Source of the DNA: Flavobacterium sp. KMS
GTDB lineage: Bacteria > Bacteroidota > Bacteroidia > Flavobacteriales > Flavobacteriaceae
Length of the DNA: 64,000 nucleotides
NCBI RefSeq assembly: GCF_000813005.1
Contig: NZ_JSYP01000019.1
Coordinates: 146,780-210,779, forward strand
Direction of reading: 5' to 3'
Shown here: piece by piece, positions 44,579 to 53,539 of the stretch
Layout: every line of letters begins with the position of its first letter
How positions within the stretch are numbered: the stretch's first letter is position 1
Translations under genes and position numbers: made by a program
Notes under the pieces: generated by a model
The model's database searches: none
What the model was told of the DNA's origin: nothing
Seen by the model: only the letters and a program-made list of their open reading frames with translations

Positions 44579-44723
44579 TTAGTAGATTTTTATAAAAAAA
44601 CAAAAATACGCATAGAAGTTAACACTTCAAATTAATATCCTGTTTTCATAAATAAAGTATAAAGAAACAGCAAGTCTTGAATAAAAACTTGCTGCTACTT
44701 TTTAAATTTTACACATAGTACGA

Positions 44724-45587
44724 TTATACAAAGAAATCTTTAAACCATTGTCCAAAGTTCTTTTTCCATATAAAAAAAGAGGTAGGCATTATCTTTTCAA
44801 GATCCAGATTCTCTTTTATTTCTTCAAACGTAGTTCCTTTAACAAATTCTAGTCTTTTCCATCTTTCTGGCTCTAAATAATAAAAATCGAATATAGTTTT
44901 GTAATTATTCTCATTTACACTTTCCCATTTTTCTATAAGCGCCTTTTTATTAATCTCAAAGTCATGCCCCCAATTGCTGAACTTCATCTCTAATTCTTCC
45001 TTTGAGCGCGATACACATTCGTGAAGAACCAATCCTTTATAATAAATTACCCTCTTACGTGTTCTTCTTCCAATCTTATAACTCGGATAGTTTGTAGCTA
45101 CAATAACTTTTGATGTTTTTTCAACATACAACATACCACTATCAACTCTCTTATAAAGATTTATCAGATAAGGAGATATTTGAACTTGATTTTTCTCAGG
45201 GTTGTCAAGAAAATGATCTTTAGTTCTTAAAAAAGCAACAAATTCTTTAAATTTTAAAAAATACTCATCACAATCTAATTGGATTAACCAATTACCAATA
45301 CCCATTTTTTCAGATAATATTTTACGTTCACGAACTTCACATTCCATACTGTTTAATTCTGGGCAATAAAAATTCTCTTCTATAATCTGAATTTTCGAAT
45401 CTACGTCTACTGCTTTAATCCATTGAAAAAATTCGTCTTCTATAATAAAAGACTCCCCTTTCCAAGTTTTTCTTTCTTTATCAATTGCTAAAAAAATTGA
45501 ATCTGATTCTTTATATACTTGAGGAAGAGCAGTTTTAAGATAACTATAATCATAAGAAACCAAAAAGCCAACTTGAATTTTTTTCAT
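44724..45587 (-). CDS. Glycosyltransferase-like protein of the glycan cluster
   Basis: 287 residues. No named family is certain, but a GT-A-type metal motif LDCDEYF near residue 104 and the preceding WLIQ strand, plus the start KKIQVGFLVSYDYSYLKTALPQVY, point to a nucleotide-sugar glycosyltransferase fold. The C-terminus is rich in Lys, Trp and Phe. Neighbours are lipopolysaccharide-type genes, so a role in the same glycan is inferred. Confidence 0.6.
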   Translation of the reverse strand: MKKIQVGFLVSYDYSYLKTALPQVYKESDSIFLAIDKERKTWKGESFIIEDEFFQWIKAVDVDSKIQIIEENFYCPELNSMECEVRERKILSEKMGIGNWLIQLDCDEYFLKFKEFVAFLRTKDHFLDNPEKNQVQISPYLINLYKRVDSGMLYVEKTSKVIVATNYPSYKIGRRTRKRVIYYKGLVLHECVSRSKEELEMKFSNWGHDFEINKKALIEKWESVNENNYKTIFDFYYLEPERWKRLEFVKGTTFEEIKENLDLEKIMPTSFFIWKKNFGQWFKDFFV

Positions 45588-45702
45588 TTATCTATATTTA
45601 AAGGTACAAATGTACTAATATTAATTAAAATTATTTTTAGAGCTAACCTCAATTGAAAAAGTAATATTATATATTTGCGTTTTTCTGTTAATAACAAATA
45701 TC

Positions 45703-46719
45703 ATGCACACTCCAAAAATCTCTGTTATAATGCCCGTATATAATGCAGAGCCTTTTTTAAAAGAAAGCATAGAAAGCATTCTGAACCAAACATATACTGA
45801 CTTTGAATTACTAATCCTGAATGATAAATCTACCGATAATAGTTTAGAAGTAATTAAACAATGCCAGCAGAAAGATTCAAGAATTATTATAATTGACAAA
45901 AAAATAAACGTTGGCCCTGCAAACCTTAGAAATGAAGGAATGCAGATTGCAAAAGGAGATTTTATTGCCCTTATGGATGCTGATGATATTGCTTTACCAA
46001 ATCGCTTTGAGAAACAAGTAGAAGTTCTAAAAAACAATCCCGAGATTGGAGTATGCGGAACGTGGTTTACCTTTTTTGGATCAAAGCAAAATAAAGTTAT
46101 CAGACATGGTGAAGATCATGACCACATAAAAATTTCATTTTTACATAGCTGCGGTATCGGAAACCCAACAGTTATGCTGAAAAAAGAAGCTTTAAATAAT
46201 TTAGAATTTAATAATGATTATGTCCCTGTTGAAGATTATGATTTATGGAGCAGGTTGTTACCTAAAACTAAGTTTCACAATATCCAAGAATCTTTATTAA
46301 ATTATAGACAGCATAATAATAACATTAGCAAGACAAAAATTGACAATGTAAATAAATCTATAAAAAGGGTAAAAGCAAACCAAATGACAGAATTTGGCAT
46401 AAATCCTGCTGATCCCAAAATAGATTTTTACATAAATGCACTTTCTGTAAAAAGAGGACTCGTTACTGACGAAGTAATTGAAGTTATAAATGCTTCTAAA
46501 TTTTTACTTTCACAAAATGAAAAACTAAAAAACTTTGATTATCCTCAACTTGAAGAACACATAAACAGGACATTAATACGTACAATTCGTAATGCTAGCA
46601 ACTATAATATTTCCTATTATAATCATTTAAGAAAAAATGAGAATAAACTTTTCCAGAAAATAAATGGGCTGGACAAAATTGTTCTTTTATTTAAATCTAT
46701 AATTAACCTGAAGAAATAA
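45703..46719 (+). CDS. Family 2 glycosyltransferase
   Basis: 338 residues with a clear GT2 domain in the first ~230: ISVIMPVYNAEPFLKESIESILNQTYTDFELLILNDKSTDNS, ALMDADDIALPNRFEKQV, and CGIGNPTVMLKKEAL. The C-terminal ~100 residues are of unknown role. A perfect -7 box TATATTTG lies at 45670-45677, so it appears to be its own transcription unit. Its stop codon abuts the convergent gene at 46720. Confidence 0.88.
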   Translation: MHTPKISVIMPVYNAEPFLKESIESILNQTYTDFELLILNDKSTDNSLEVIKQCQQKDSRIIIIDKKINVGPANLRNEGMQIAKGDFIALMDADDIALPNRFEKQVEVLKNNPEIGVCGTWFTFFGSKQNKVIRHGEDHDHIKISFLHSCGIGNPTVMLKKEALNNLEFNNDYVPVEDYDLWSRLLPKTKFHNIQESLLNYRQHNNNISKTKIDNVNKSIKRVKANQMTEFGINPADPKIDFYINALSVKRGLVTDEVIEVINASKFLLSQNEKLKNFDYPQLEEHINRTLIRTIRNASNYNISYYNHLRKNENKLFQKINGLDKIVLLFKSIINLKK

Positions 46720-47679
46720 TTAGGCTTTAATATAACGCCAAAGAAATTTTATTTTAGTTAAAAAACCAGCATTCGCTAAAAATGCTTTGATTGCTTTTTT
46801 AGGTTCTGTTTTATCTTGATTTTTATCTTTAACTAATTTCAAAGCTTCCTGTGCTGAATATTTCAATAATGAATTCATAATTTTTGCCACATTCTTTGTT
46901 CTGGCTTCTGGAATACATTCGTATATTTCTTTTAGATTGAGATATGATGAATATCGCTGAAAGAAAGCAGATTTTAAAGAATATATTCCTCCTGGATGCC
47001 ATCTATAAACGGCACTTTTAAAATTCATATAAGCACCTTTTCCGTGACATAATGCCAAAGAATAAAGTGTATTATCCTTTCCGTAAGTAAACTTTTTATA
47101 ATCAAGTGGATCAACCGCTGATTTTCTAAAAAGACAAGTTAAAGTATAGGTACAATAAGGAACAAAAAGATTATCAAAATCAATAGTATAAACTGAAGGC
47201 AAAGTATCCTTAAAATCATTTGGAACTAATTCCGTTCCTTTTTTAGTGAAAAAATCAGTCCATGTTATTACATAATCATCATTGCTTTCTAAAAAATCAA
47301 CTTGTTTCTGTAATTTCAATACATCTATCCAATAATCATCTCCTTCACACAAAGCAATATATTTTCCTTGCGCCATTGGAAAAGTAAAATCACTCCAAAT
47401 ATTAATTTCCTTTTTAGAATATTGATTTTCTTTCTGATAAATTGGTTTAATAATTAAAGGATATTTATCTACAAATTCTTTTACAATATTTAGCGTATCA
47501 TCTGTAGAAGCGTCATCATGCACAATTATCTCAAAAGAGAATTTAGTTTCTTGAATTAAAAACCCTTCCAAGGTCTCCCTGATAAAATTTTCTTGATTAA
47601 AAGTCGTACATATAATACTTACTAATGGCTCATTCCCTTGCATTATCCAATTTGAAATAATACCATGTTGATTTTTCAT
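46720..47679 (-). CDS. Family 2 glycosyltransferase
   Basis: 319 residues: PLVSIICTTFNQENFIRETLEGFLIQETKFSFEIIVHDDASTDDT and the metal motif ALCEGDDYWID are typical of a GT2 subfamily that extends surface polysaccharides. A conserved AVYRWHPGGIYS block follows near residue 225. Zero-gap convergent with the previous gene. Its upstream side opens into the 604-nt gene-free gap. Confidence 0.87.
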   Translation of the reverse strand: MKNQHGIISNWIMQGNEPLVSIICTTFNQENFIRETLEGFLIQETKFSFEIIVHDDASTDDTLNIVKEFVDKYPLIIKPIYQKENQYSKKEINIWSDFTFPMAQGKYIALCEGDDYWIDVLKLQKQVDFLESNDDYVITWTDFFTKKGTELVPNDFKDTLPSVYTIDFDNLFVPYCTYTLTCLFRKSAVDPLDYKKFTYGKDNTLYSLALCHGKGAYMNFKSAVYRWHPGGIYSLKSAFFQRYSSYLNLKEIYECIPEARTKNVAKIMNSLLKYSAQEALKLVKDKNQDKTEPKKAIKAFLANAGFLTKIKFLWRYIKA

Positions 47680-48283
47680 AAAATTATTATCTAAAATGTA
47701 ATTGACCTAATCAATATATCTATTAAAAAAATCATTTATTTATTTCTATCAAGCTTAAAATTATTTTTTTTTTATGAAGAAACCAATACTTTCGTAAAAA
47801 CAATCGCTAAATGATATCATTTATAGAGTTTATTTTATCCTAAAATCTACAAAACATATTCTTGACACTTTTAAATATAGTCAGAACACACAATACCTCT
47901 TTTAAAAATCAATCAACTAATTAATCTCCCTAAATTAAAGAAATGTTCAAATAACATTTTTCGCATTAGGATATTGATTTTAAAATAATATCCAAAAATT
48001 CACATTTAATAATTAAATGCAATTATAGTCTATTTTATGAATCTCAACATATCATTTTTTCGTATTACTCTAAATTACAAAGCTGGTAATATCATATAAA
48101 AAACAAAAAAAAACTACTCTTAAAATATTGTTCTTCAAACAAGTCTGACATTAAGAATATTTCTTCTTCTTTTATAATATTGACTTATACTAATAAATTA
48201 GGTTTCTTTTCCTATTTTTACCCCGCAAATATAACAATAGTTTACCCTTAACGGTTAATTAAACTCACTAAATCCATAATTAA
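47680..48283. other. Gene-free 604-nt gap in the glycan cluster
   Basis: Very AT-rich, between divergent genes. I see no frame longer than about 20 codons with any support, no repeat family and no clear TAnnTTTG box. Near 48245-48261 a short symmetric CTTAACGGTTAATTAA lies before the aminotransferase gene. Its length suggests a lost gene or a long leader. Confidence 0.4.
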
Positions 48284-49360
48284 ATGATTCCTGTAACCAA
48301 AACTTTTTTACCTCCACAAGAAGAATACAATTCTTATGTAAAACGTGCGTGGGATAAAGCTTGGCTCACAAACCGTGGTGAACTGACATTAGAATTAGAA
48401 CAAAAACTTAAAGATTATCTTAGTGTTTCTAACCTAACAATTACTAATAACGGTACAATCCCGATACAAATTGCATTAAAATTATTTGGCAAAGGAGGCG
48501 AAATAATAACAACTCCTTTTTCATATGTTGCCACTTCGGCTGCAATTGTGTGGGAAAATTGCAAACCTGTTTTTGTAGACATTCATCCTGAGTATCTAAC
48601 TATAGATGAAACTAAAATCGAAGCCGCAATAACTCCAAGAACTACGGCAATATTAGCCACTCATGTCTTCGGAAATCCATGTCACGTAACTGCTATAGAA
48701 TCTATTGCAAAAAAACATAACCTTAAGGTTATTTATGATGCTGCACATTGTTTTGGCGTTAAATACAACAATCAATCTCTCTTTAATTTTGGAGATGTAA
48801 GCACTTGTAGTTTTCATGCAACAAAATTATTTCACACAGGAGAAGGTGGAGCAATGTTCTGTAATGATAAAGAAATACATCATCAATTATTTTACAGTCA
48901 CAATTTTGGCCACAATGGACCTCTTGCTTTTCATGGCCTTGGGATTAATGCTAAAATTTCTGAATTACAATCAGCTATGGGATTAGCGATTTTCCCATAT
49001 ATGGAACACATTATTACCGAAAGAAAAAAAGTAACTGATTTTTACAATGAAAATCTAAATTTTAGCAACTTCAAAAGCATAAAAATTAGAGAAAACACAG
49101 AATGGAACCATAGTTATTATCCTTTACTTTTTGATTCTGAAACAACATTATTGAGAGTTCAGGAAGAATTACAAAAAGAAAATATAGTTCCTAGACGTTA
49201 TTTTTACCCATCGCTAAACACCATTGATTACACAAAAGGCGATGCAATGCCAATATCTGAATCTATTGCATCAAGAATAGTTTGTTTACCACTTTACGTA
49301 GGACTTACTCCTGAAGATTTAGAAAAAATTGTTCAAATTATAAACAAAGAAATATCATAG
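48284..49360 (+). CDS. DegT/DnrJ/EryC1/StrS-family sugar aminotransferase
   Basis: 358 residues, fold-type I PLP enzyme. The PLP lysine is K181 in SFHATKLFHTGEGGAM; NNGTIPIQIAL binds cofactor phosphate and YDAAHCFGV carries the Asp. The SFHATK form resembles VioA-type enzymes, which make dTDP-4-amino-4,6-dideoxyglucose, so a 4-amino-deoxysugar for the nearby glycan is a fair guess. No dehydratase or thymidylyltransferase partner is present in the window. Confidence 0.85.
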   Translation: MIPVTKTFLPPQEEYNSYVKRAWDKAWLTNRGELTLELEQKLKDYLSVSNLTITNNGTIPIQIALKLFGKGGEIITTPFSYVATSAAIVWENCKPVFVDIHPEYLTIDETKIEAAITPRTTAILATHVFGNPCHVTAIESIAKKHNLKVIYDAAHCFGVKYNNQSLFNFGDVSTCSFHATKLFHTGEGGAMFCNDKEIHHQLFYSHNFGHNGPLAFHGLGINAKISELQSAMGLAIFPYMEHIITERKKVTDFYNENLNFSNFKSIKIRENTEWNHSYYPLLFDSETTLLRVQEELQKENIVPRRYFYPSLNTIDYTKGDAMPISESIASRIVCLPLYVGLTPEDLEKIVQIINKEIS

Positions 49361-49416
49361 TATCAGTTATACGCTGCTATCATGAAAATTTATCTCTCAT
49401 TTAATATCCAAACTTT

Positions 49417-49989
49417 ATGAGTCAAGACATAAACACCGAAATTCTCAACGCATACGAAGTCATTAAAAATGGCGGAATTATACTTTACCCAACTGATACT
49501 GTTTGGGGAATTGGTTGTGATGCAACAAATCCTGAAGCTGTTGCCAAAATATACAAACTGAAACAAAGAGCCGAAACTCAAAGCATGATTTGCCTAATGA
49601 ATGGCGAAAAAATGATGTATAATGTATTTAAAGATATTCCTGAAGTAGCTTGGCAAATTATGGATTTGTCTGAAAAACCAACAACGATTATCTTAGACAA
49701 ACCCCGAAATGTAGCTCCCAATATTATTGCTCCAGATAATTCTCTAGGAATTAGAATAGTAAAAGAGCCTTTTTGTTTTAAGCTTTTAGAGCGAATGAAA
49801 AAGCCTCTAGTATCAACTTCGGCTAATATTTCTGGACAACCTACACCAATAGCTTTCAAAGACATTAATCCTGAAATCATTAAGGGAGTTGATTATGTAG
49901 TAAACCTATATCACGACAAAGTCGCAGGAAAACCATCTACAATTATAAAACTTACAAGTGATTCTCAAGTAAAAGTAATCCGTAAGTAA
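49417..49989 (+). CDS. tsaC: Threonylcarbamoyl-AMP synthase (Sua5/YciO/YrdC family)
   Basis: 190 residues. The family motif YPTDTVWGIGCDATN occurs near 24-38, KQRAETQSMICL near 50-61 (the usual KxR(p) region), and STSANISGQPTPIAFKDI near 138-155. It makes threonylcarbamoyl-AMP for the t6A modification of tRNAs. It lacks the extra C-terminal Sua5 domain. Convergent with the cysteine desulfurase gene; a hairpin at 49995-50033 lies between them. Confidence 0.92.
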   Translation: MSQDINTEILNAYEVIKNGGIILYPTDTVWGIGCDATNPEAVAKIYKLKQRAETQSMICLMNGEKMMYNVFKDIPEVAWQIMDLSEKPTTIILDKPRNVAPNIIAPDNSLGIRIVKEPFCFKLLERMKKPLVSTSANISGQPTPIAFKDINPEIIKGVDYVVNLYHDKVAGKPSTIIKLTSDSQVKVIRK

Positions 49990-49994
49990 TTTAG

Positions 49995-50033
49995 AACTAA
50001 TTGACAATTATCAATTTTAATTATCAATTAGTT
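49995..50033. repeat. ATCAATT-type repeat forming a terminator-like hairpin
   Basis: AACTAATTGA at 49995-50004 pairs with TCAATTAGTT at 50024-50033; inside are further CAATTAT/ATCAATT words. It contains the stop codon of the desulfurase gene. Related direct repeats occur upstream of the same gene at 51163-51201. Confidence 0.6.
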
Positions 50034-51147
50034 TCAAACTTTCTATTAACCAATCGATATCTTCCTTGGTATTATAATGACTTAAAGAAATTCGCAAATT
50101 CGGAAGTTTTAAATCAGCTTCCGAAAGCATTTCTTTTAAAACATGGGATGGTCTAATACTCCCCGATTGGCAAGCACTTCCTCTAGAAACTGCAATTCCT
50201 TTCATATCTAGATTAAACAACAACATCGATGTTTTGTCTACCGAAAAAGGCAATATTACATTCAAGATTGTATAGAAATCATCTTTTGTTCCGTTAATTC
50301 TAAAACCTGGCAACTCTTTCTCTAATTGAGTAATTAAATAGGTTTTTAAATCTAAAATATATTCTTTTTCATTATCTAAGTTTTCATAAGAAAGTGTCAA
50401 AGCTTTAGCCATACCTGCAATCTGATGTACAGCCTCTGTTCCTGCTCGCAAGCCTTTTTCTTGCTCTCCACCAAAAAGTAATGGTTGTAATCCCGAATTT
50501 TTTCGAACAAAAGCAAAACCAATTCCTTTTGGCCCATGAAATTTATGAGCACTTGCAACAATAAAATCTAACAAATTGCTTTGTAAATCAATTTTTGCCT
50601 TACCTACAGATTGCACCGTATCCGAATGAAATAGCACATCATATTGCTTACATATAACACTTACTCTTTCTAAGTCTAAAACAGTCCCAGTTTCGTTATT
50701 AACGTGCATTAAACTCACCAATGTTTTTTTCTCATCTGAAAGTAAATTTGATAAATGAGTTAAATCTATAGAACCATCAGAATTAATATTTACATAATCA
50801 ACCTGAATATTATATTCTGATTCTAATACCAAAACAGTATGCAAAACGGCATGATGCTCGATTTTGGTAGTAATAATACGTTCAACTTTTAGATCCTTTA
50901 CAGCCGAACGAAGTATCCAATTATTAGCTTCGGTACCACCCGAGGTAAAAATAATCTCTTGTGCCGAACAATTAAATTGTTTAGCTATACTTTTTCTTGA
51001 AAGTTCTAAAATTGTCTTAGCATTACGTCCAGAACTGTGTGGCGATGATGCATTTCCATAATCTTCTGTCATTACTTTTGTCATTTCCTGAATGACTTCT
51101 GGACGTATGGCAGTTGTAGAGGCGTTATCGAGGTATACTTTTTTCAT
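50017..51147 (-). CDS. Cysteine desulfurase (IscS/NifS family)
   Basis: 376 residues, fold-type I PLP enzyme. The Schiff-base lysine is K202 in SAHKFHGPKGIG, and the active-site cysteine that carries persulfide is C326 in SACQSGSIRPSHVL, with the longer flexible loop of IscS-type enzymes. It provides sulfur for Fe-S clusters and tRNA thiolation. The ATG at 51147 (MKKVYLDNAST) is set by the family N-terminus. A minus-strand -7 box TAACTTTG lies 5 nt before the ATG, at 51153-51160. Confidence 0.93.
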   Translation of the reverse strand: MKKVYLDNASTTAIRPEVIQEMTKVMTEDYGNASSPHSSGRNAKTILELSRKSIAKQFNCSAQEIIFTSGGTEANNWILRSAVKDLKVERIITTKIEHHAVLHTVLVLESEYNIQVDYVNINSDGSIDLTHLSNLLSDEKKTLVSLMHVNNETGTVLDLERVSVICKQYDVLFHSDTVQSVGKAKIDLQSNLLDFIVASAHKFHGPKGIGFAFVRKNSGLQPLLFGGEQEKGLRAGTEAVHQIAGMAKALTLSYENLDNEKEYILDLKTYLITQLEKELPGFRINGTKDDFYTILNVILPFSVDKTSMLLFNLDMKGIAVSRGSACQSGSIRPSHVLKEMLSEADLKLPNLRISLSHYNTKEDIDWLIESLKLIDN

Positions 51148-51162
51148 TGTGGCAAAGTTATG

Positions 51163-51201
51163 AAATATCAATTGTCTATTCTTAAATATCAATTATCAAT
51201 T
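51163..51201. repeat. Tandem AAATATCAATT repeats
   Basis: AAATATCAATT at 51163-51173 and again at 51184-51194, followed directly by ATCAATT at 51195-51201. Located between divergent promoters of the desulfurase and lipoprotein genes. Confidence 0.6.
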
Positions 51202-51233
51202 TTTTCACTATTTTTGACCCAAATAAAAACATA

Positions 51234-52226
51234 ATGAAAAAAATTGCAAGCATACTATTATTTGCCTTTCTATTAAACGGTTGTGACGATGGAGATTTAT
51301 CGGTTGATCTCATTAATTTTGAAGATACTAAAACATTAAATTGTCCTACTGATGATACAGTTCTAAGCTCTCTACTTTTTAAACTAAAAGAGAAGGAATC
51401 ATTATTACTCTACGTACCTAAAACCATTTTTGGAGGAGAGCCAAATATAGTACCAAAATTTTACGACATCAACCTTACCGATCATCGTGTTATTTATCGC
51501 GCCTATAATGGTAAAATTGAGGAAAATAATATTTGCGCTGTTATCCCGCCCGCAACTCCTAATGTAATTGAAGAATGGATAGCAACTTCAGGGTTAATTA
51601 GAGTTCTCACATCTCCTATTATAGTAACCAATGAAACCAATAATAGTACTCGTATAACAGGATACAACTATAACATCGTTTTCAATAATATTACATTTGA
51701 TAAACCTAGTGGGCCTCAAACTTATCAAACATTTTCATTCGGAGATTATAATACTACTGTTACACCTGCTACTTTAGCACAACCTTTTCTTGCGTCAAAC
51801 GCAGGACAATGCACTGAGTTAAAACAAGTATACAACTATAATGCTGGATCTAGTGAATCAATTACTATCGATAATATTGATCCTAGTTTAATAGTAAACG
51901 AAGTTACTCCTCCTGATGCTCCTAGAACTGGATTAATCAATGACACAACAAACAAAGTAATATATCGTACTTATAAAGGAGGTGTTTTAACAAAAGATTA
52001 TTTCTGTAAAGCCATCCCTCCAACTAGTCCTTCAGTAACTCAAATTTGGGCAGGTATAAATGGTATTGCTGAACAAAGTGGTATTATAGAAGTTAAGACT
52101 ACAGGTATAGGAAGCACAGGTTTTTTACATACAATAACACTTAAAAAAGTTTCTTTACAGAAAGGAACCAATGTGTTCAAACTAGGTGATGCTTTTGTCT
52201 TAGGCGAAATAACAACCAGTAAATAA
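51234..52226 (+). CDS. Hypothetical lipoprotein with an internal duplication
   Basis: 330 residues with a lipoprotein signal peptide: hydrophobic 5-15 then LLNGC, giving Cys17 as the lipidated residue. The family is not recognised. The chain has two related halves: RVIYRAYNGKIEENNICAVIPPATPNV near 84-110 and KVIYRTYKGGVLTKDYFCKAIPPTSPSV near 240-267, each with one Cys and a double-Pro motif. Probably anchored at the outer membrane. A -7 box TATTTTTG lies at 51209-51216. Confidence 0.75.
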   Translation: MKKIASILLFAFLLNGCDDGDLSVDLINFEDTKTLNCPTDDTVLSSLLFKLKEKESLLLYVPKTIFGGEPNIVPKFYDINLTDHRVIYRAYNGKIEENNICAVIPPATPNVIEEWIATSGLIRVLTSPIIVTNETNNSTRITGYNYNIVFNNITFDKPSGPQTYQTFSFGDYNTTVTPATLAQPFLASNAGQCTELKQVYNYNAGSSESITIDNIDPSLIVNEVTPPDAPRTGLINDTTNKVIYRTYKGGVLTKDYFCKAIPPTSPSVTQIWAGINGIAEQSGIIEVKTTGIGSTGFLHTITLKKVSLQKGTNVFKLGDAFVLGEITTSK

Positions 52227-52238
52227 AACAAAAAAAAA

Positions 52239-52274
52239 AACAACATTCAAAAAATCCCTTTTTCGAATGTTGTT
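52239..52274 (-). terminator. Minus-strand terminator downstream of the Smr gene
   Basis: Stem AACAACATTC/GAATGTTGTT. The T-run follows only on the minus strand (plus-strand A-run at about 52229-52240), so it is a back-up terminator for the leftward Smr gene. Confidence 0.65.
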
Positions 52275-52303
52275 ACCCATACTTAGCAAAAATATTTTCT
52301 TAC

Positions 52304-52367
52304 AAAAACGTCTGTTTTTAAATTGAGTTTCAAACTGAAATTCTCTTTAAAAACAGACGTTTTTTTA
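52304..52367. terminator. Long bidirectional terminator hairpin
   Basis: AAAACGTCTGTTTTTAAA pairs perfectly with TTTAAAAACAGACGTTTT across a 23-nt loop that itself pairs weakly (GAG/CTC). T-runs occur on both sides. It separates the convergent lipoprotein and Smr genes. Confidence 0.8.
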
Positions 52368-52405
52368 TGCTTAATACTAATTTATTTTATGCCTTAAAAT
52401 ATACT

Positions 52406-52957
52406 TTATTTAGCATTTTGTACAAAATAAACTTCAGTTGCTCCTAAGCCATATTTTTGATAATTGGCGTCCTGAAAATTGATTCCGTCATAACGTCCTA
52501 ACAAAAAATCAAGTTCGGCTTTTAAAATCCCTTCGCCAACACCATGAATAAAAACAATTTTAGGAATACGATTTCTAATTGCAAATTCAATGTGTCGCTT
52601 TGCCGTTTCTGTCTGCAAAGTCAAAATATCATAGTTAGACATTCCGCGTTTATTTGGCACTAATTTTTCGATATGCAAATCAAATTCTGGGGCAGGAATT
52701 TCGCGTTTATCCTTGCGTTCTTTCACAAAACTCCTTGCTTTTGGCTCTTCTTTCTCTTTTGAAACCTCACTTATATCAATTCTTTTAATAGAATTCATTA
52801 AGTTACTGGAATCATGAATCTTAATTAACTCGTTGACAAAAAATGTCATCATAAATCCATCCTCAGTTTCTATAGTCACCTCGTTATTTTTAGTCGATAA
52901 CACTACTCCATTTATAGCTTCGTCCAGAACCGAAACCTTGTCTCCTTTATTCAACAT
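52406..52957 (-). CDS. Smr-domain protein (MutS2-C-terminal-like)
   Basis: 183 residues. N-terminal ~65 residues form a KOW/Tudor-like barrel (MLNKGDKVSVLDEAINGVVLS), then a charged linker, then an Smr nuclease domain at about 95-183 with DLHIEKL and the FIHGVGEGILK motif. Smr domains cut RNA or branched DNA; here the MutS core is absent. The start at 52957 overlaps the end of the small membrane-protein gene by 11 nt, suggesting translational coupling. Confidence 0.85.
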   Translation of the reverse strand: MLNKGDKVSVLDEAINGVVLSTKNNEVTIETEDGFMMTFFVNELIKIHDSSNLMNSIKRIDISEVSKEKEEPKARSFVKERKDKREIPAPEFDLHIEKLVPNKRGMSNYDILTLQTETAKRHIEFAIRNRIPKIVFIHGVGEGILKAELDFLLGRYDGINFQDANYQKYGLGATEVYFVQNAK

Positions 52958-53132
52958 CTTCCTCTTCTTTATCTTGATTTTTACTTGGCGTTTTTGCACT
53001 TAACTGCATCATCCCTATCATAAAAATTACAATCGCAATAATTGTAATATAAATATTTTTATCCGCAGATGACTGTTCATATAATGCAATTAAAATTGCA
53101 ATTATCATTATTGGGATTCTTAGTTTTTTCAT
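52947..53132 (-). CDS. Small membrane protein upstream of the Smr gene
   Basis: 61 residues: two hydrophobic helices (about 5-19 and 28-44) and an acidic tail (KNQDKEEEDVE). No family recognised. Its 3' end overlaps the start of the Smr gene by 11 nt, an overlap typical of real co-translated pairs and the main reason to accept this short frame. Confidence 0.65.
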   Translation of the reverse strand: MKKLRIPIMIIAILIALYEQSSADKNIYITIIAIVIFMIGMMQLSAKTPSKNQDKEEEDVE

Positions 53133-53237
53133 TTTAATACGTTATCAGAATCCAAAAGTAATCAACTTTAAAATACGATCTAATTATTCTTGAAACGCAT
53201 TCGAATATTTTTTGTAAAATTGTAAAAACCAAATCTC

Positions 53238-53519
53238 TTGAATCTAGAAAAATATATGTTGCCATGCTTAAGCAAAACACTCTTTGGGATAGAGTGTTTA
53301 GGATGCGGTTTCCAGCGCGCTTTATTCCTACTTTTTAAAAGTAATTTTAAAGCAGCTTTTGAGATGTATCCAGCGCTTTATACAAGCCTATTATTCTTAA
53401 TAATTATTACTTTATATTTTTTTGATAAAAGTCGAAATTACAAAAAACCTCTTTGGATTTTTGGCATCACAAATAGCGTGATAATGATATTAGGTTATGC
53501 GTACAAACACTATAATTAA
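53238..53519 (+). CDS. DUF2752 family small membrane protein
   Basis: 93 residues with the family signature CLSKTLFGIECLGCGFQRALFLLF near residues 9-32, followed by two membrane helices. Function unknown; the cysteines may bind a metal or form a disulfide. The start is uncertain: TTG at 53238 gives MNLEKYMLPC, while the in-frame ATG at 53256 is only six codons later and keeps the signature. Confidence 0.75.
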   Translation: MNLEKYMLPCLSKTLFGIECLGCGFQRALFLLFKSNFKAAFEMYPALYTSLLFLIIITLYFFDKSRNYKKPLWIFGITNSVIMILGYAYKHYN

Positions 53520-53539
53520 TTCTTCACAAATCAGAATAA

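Noticed and set aside
47680..48283. A roughly 20-codon frame near 48036 in the empty gap
   Set aside because: No promoter, family or conserved feature supports it, and frames of this size are expected by chance.
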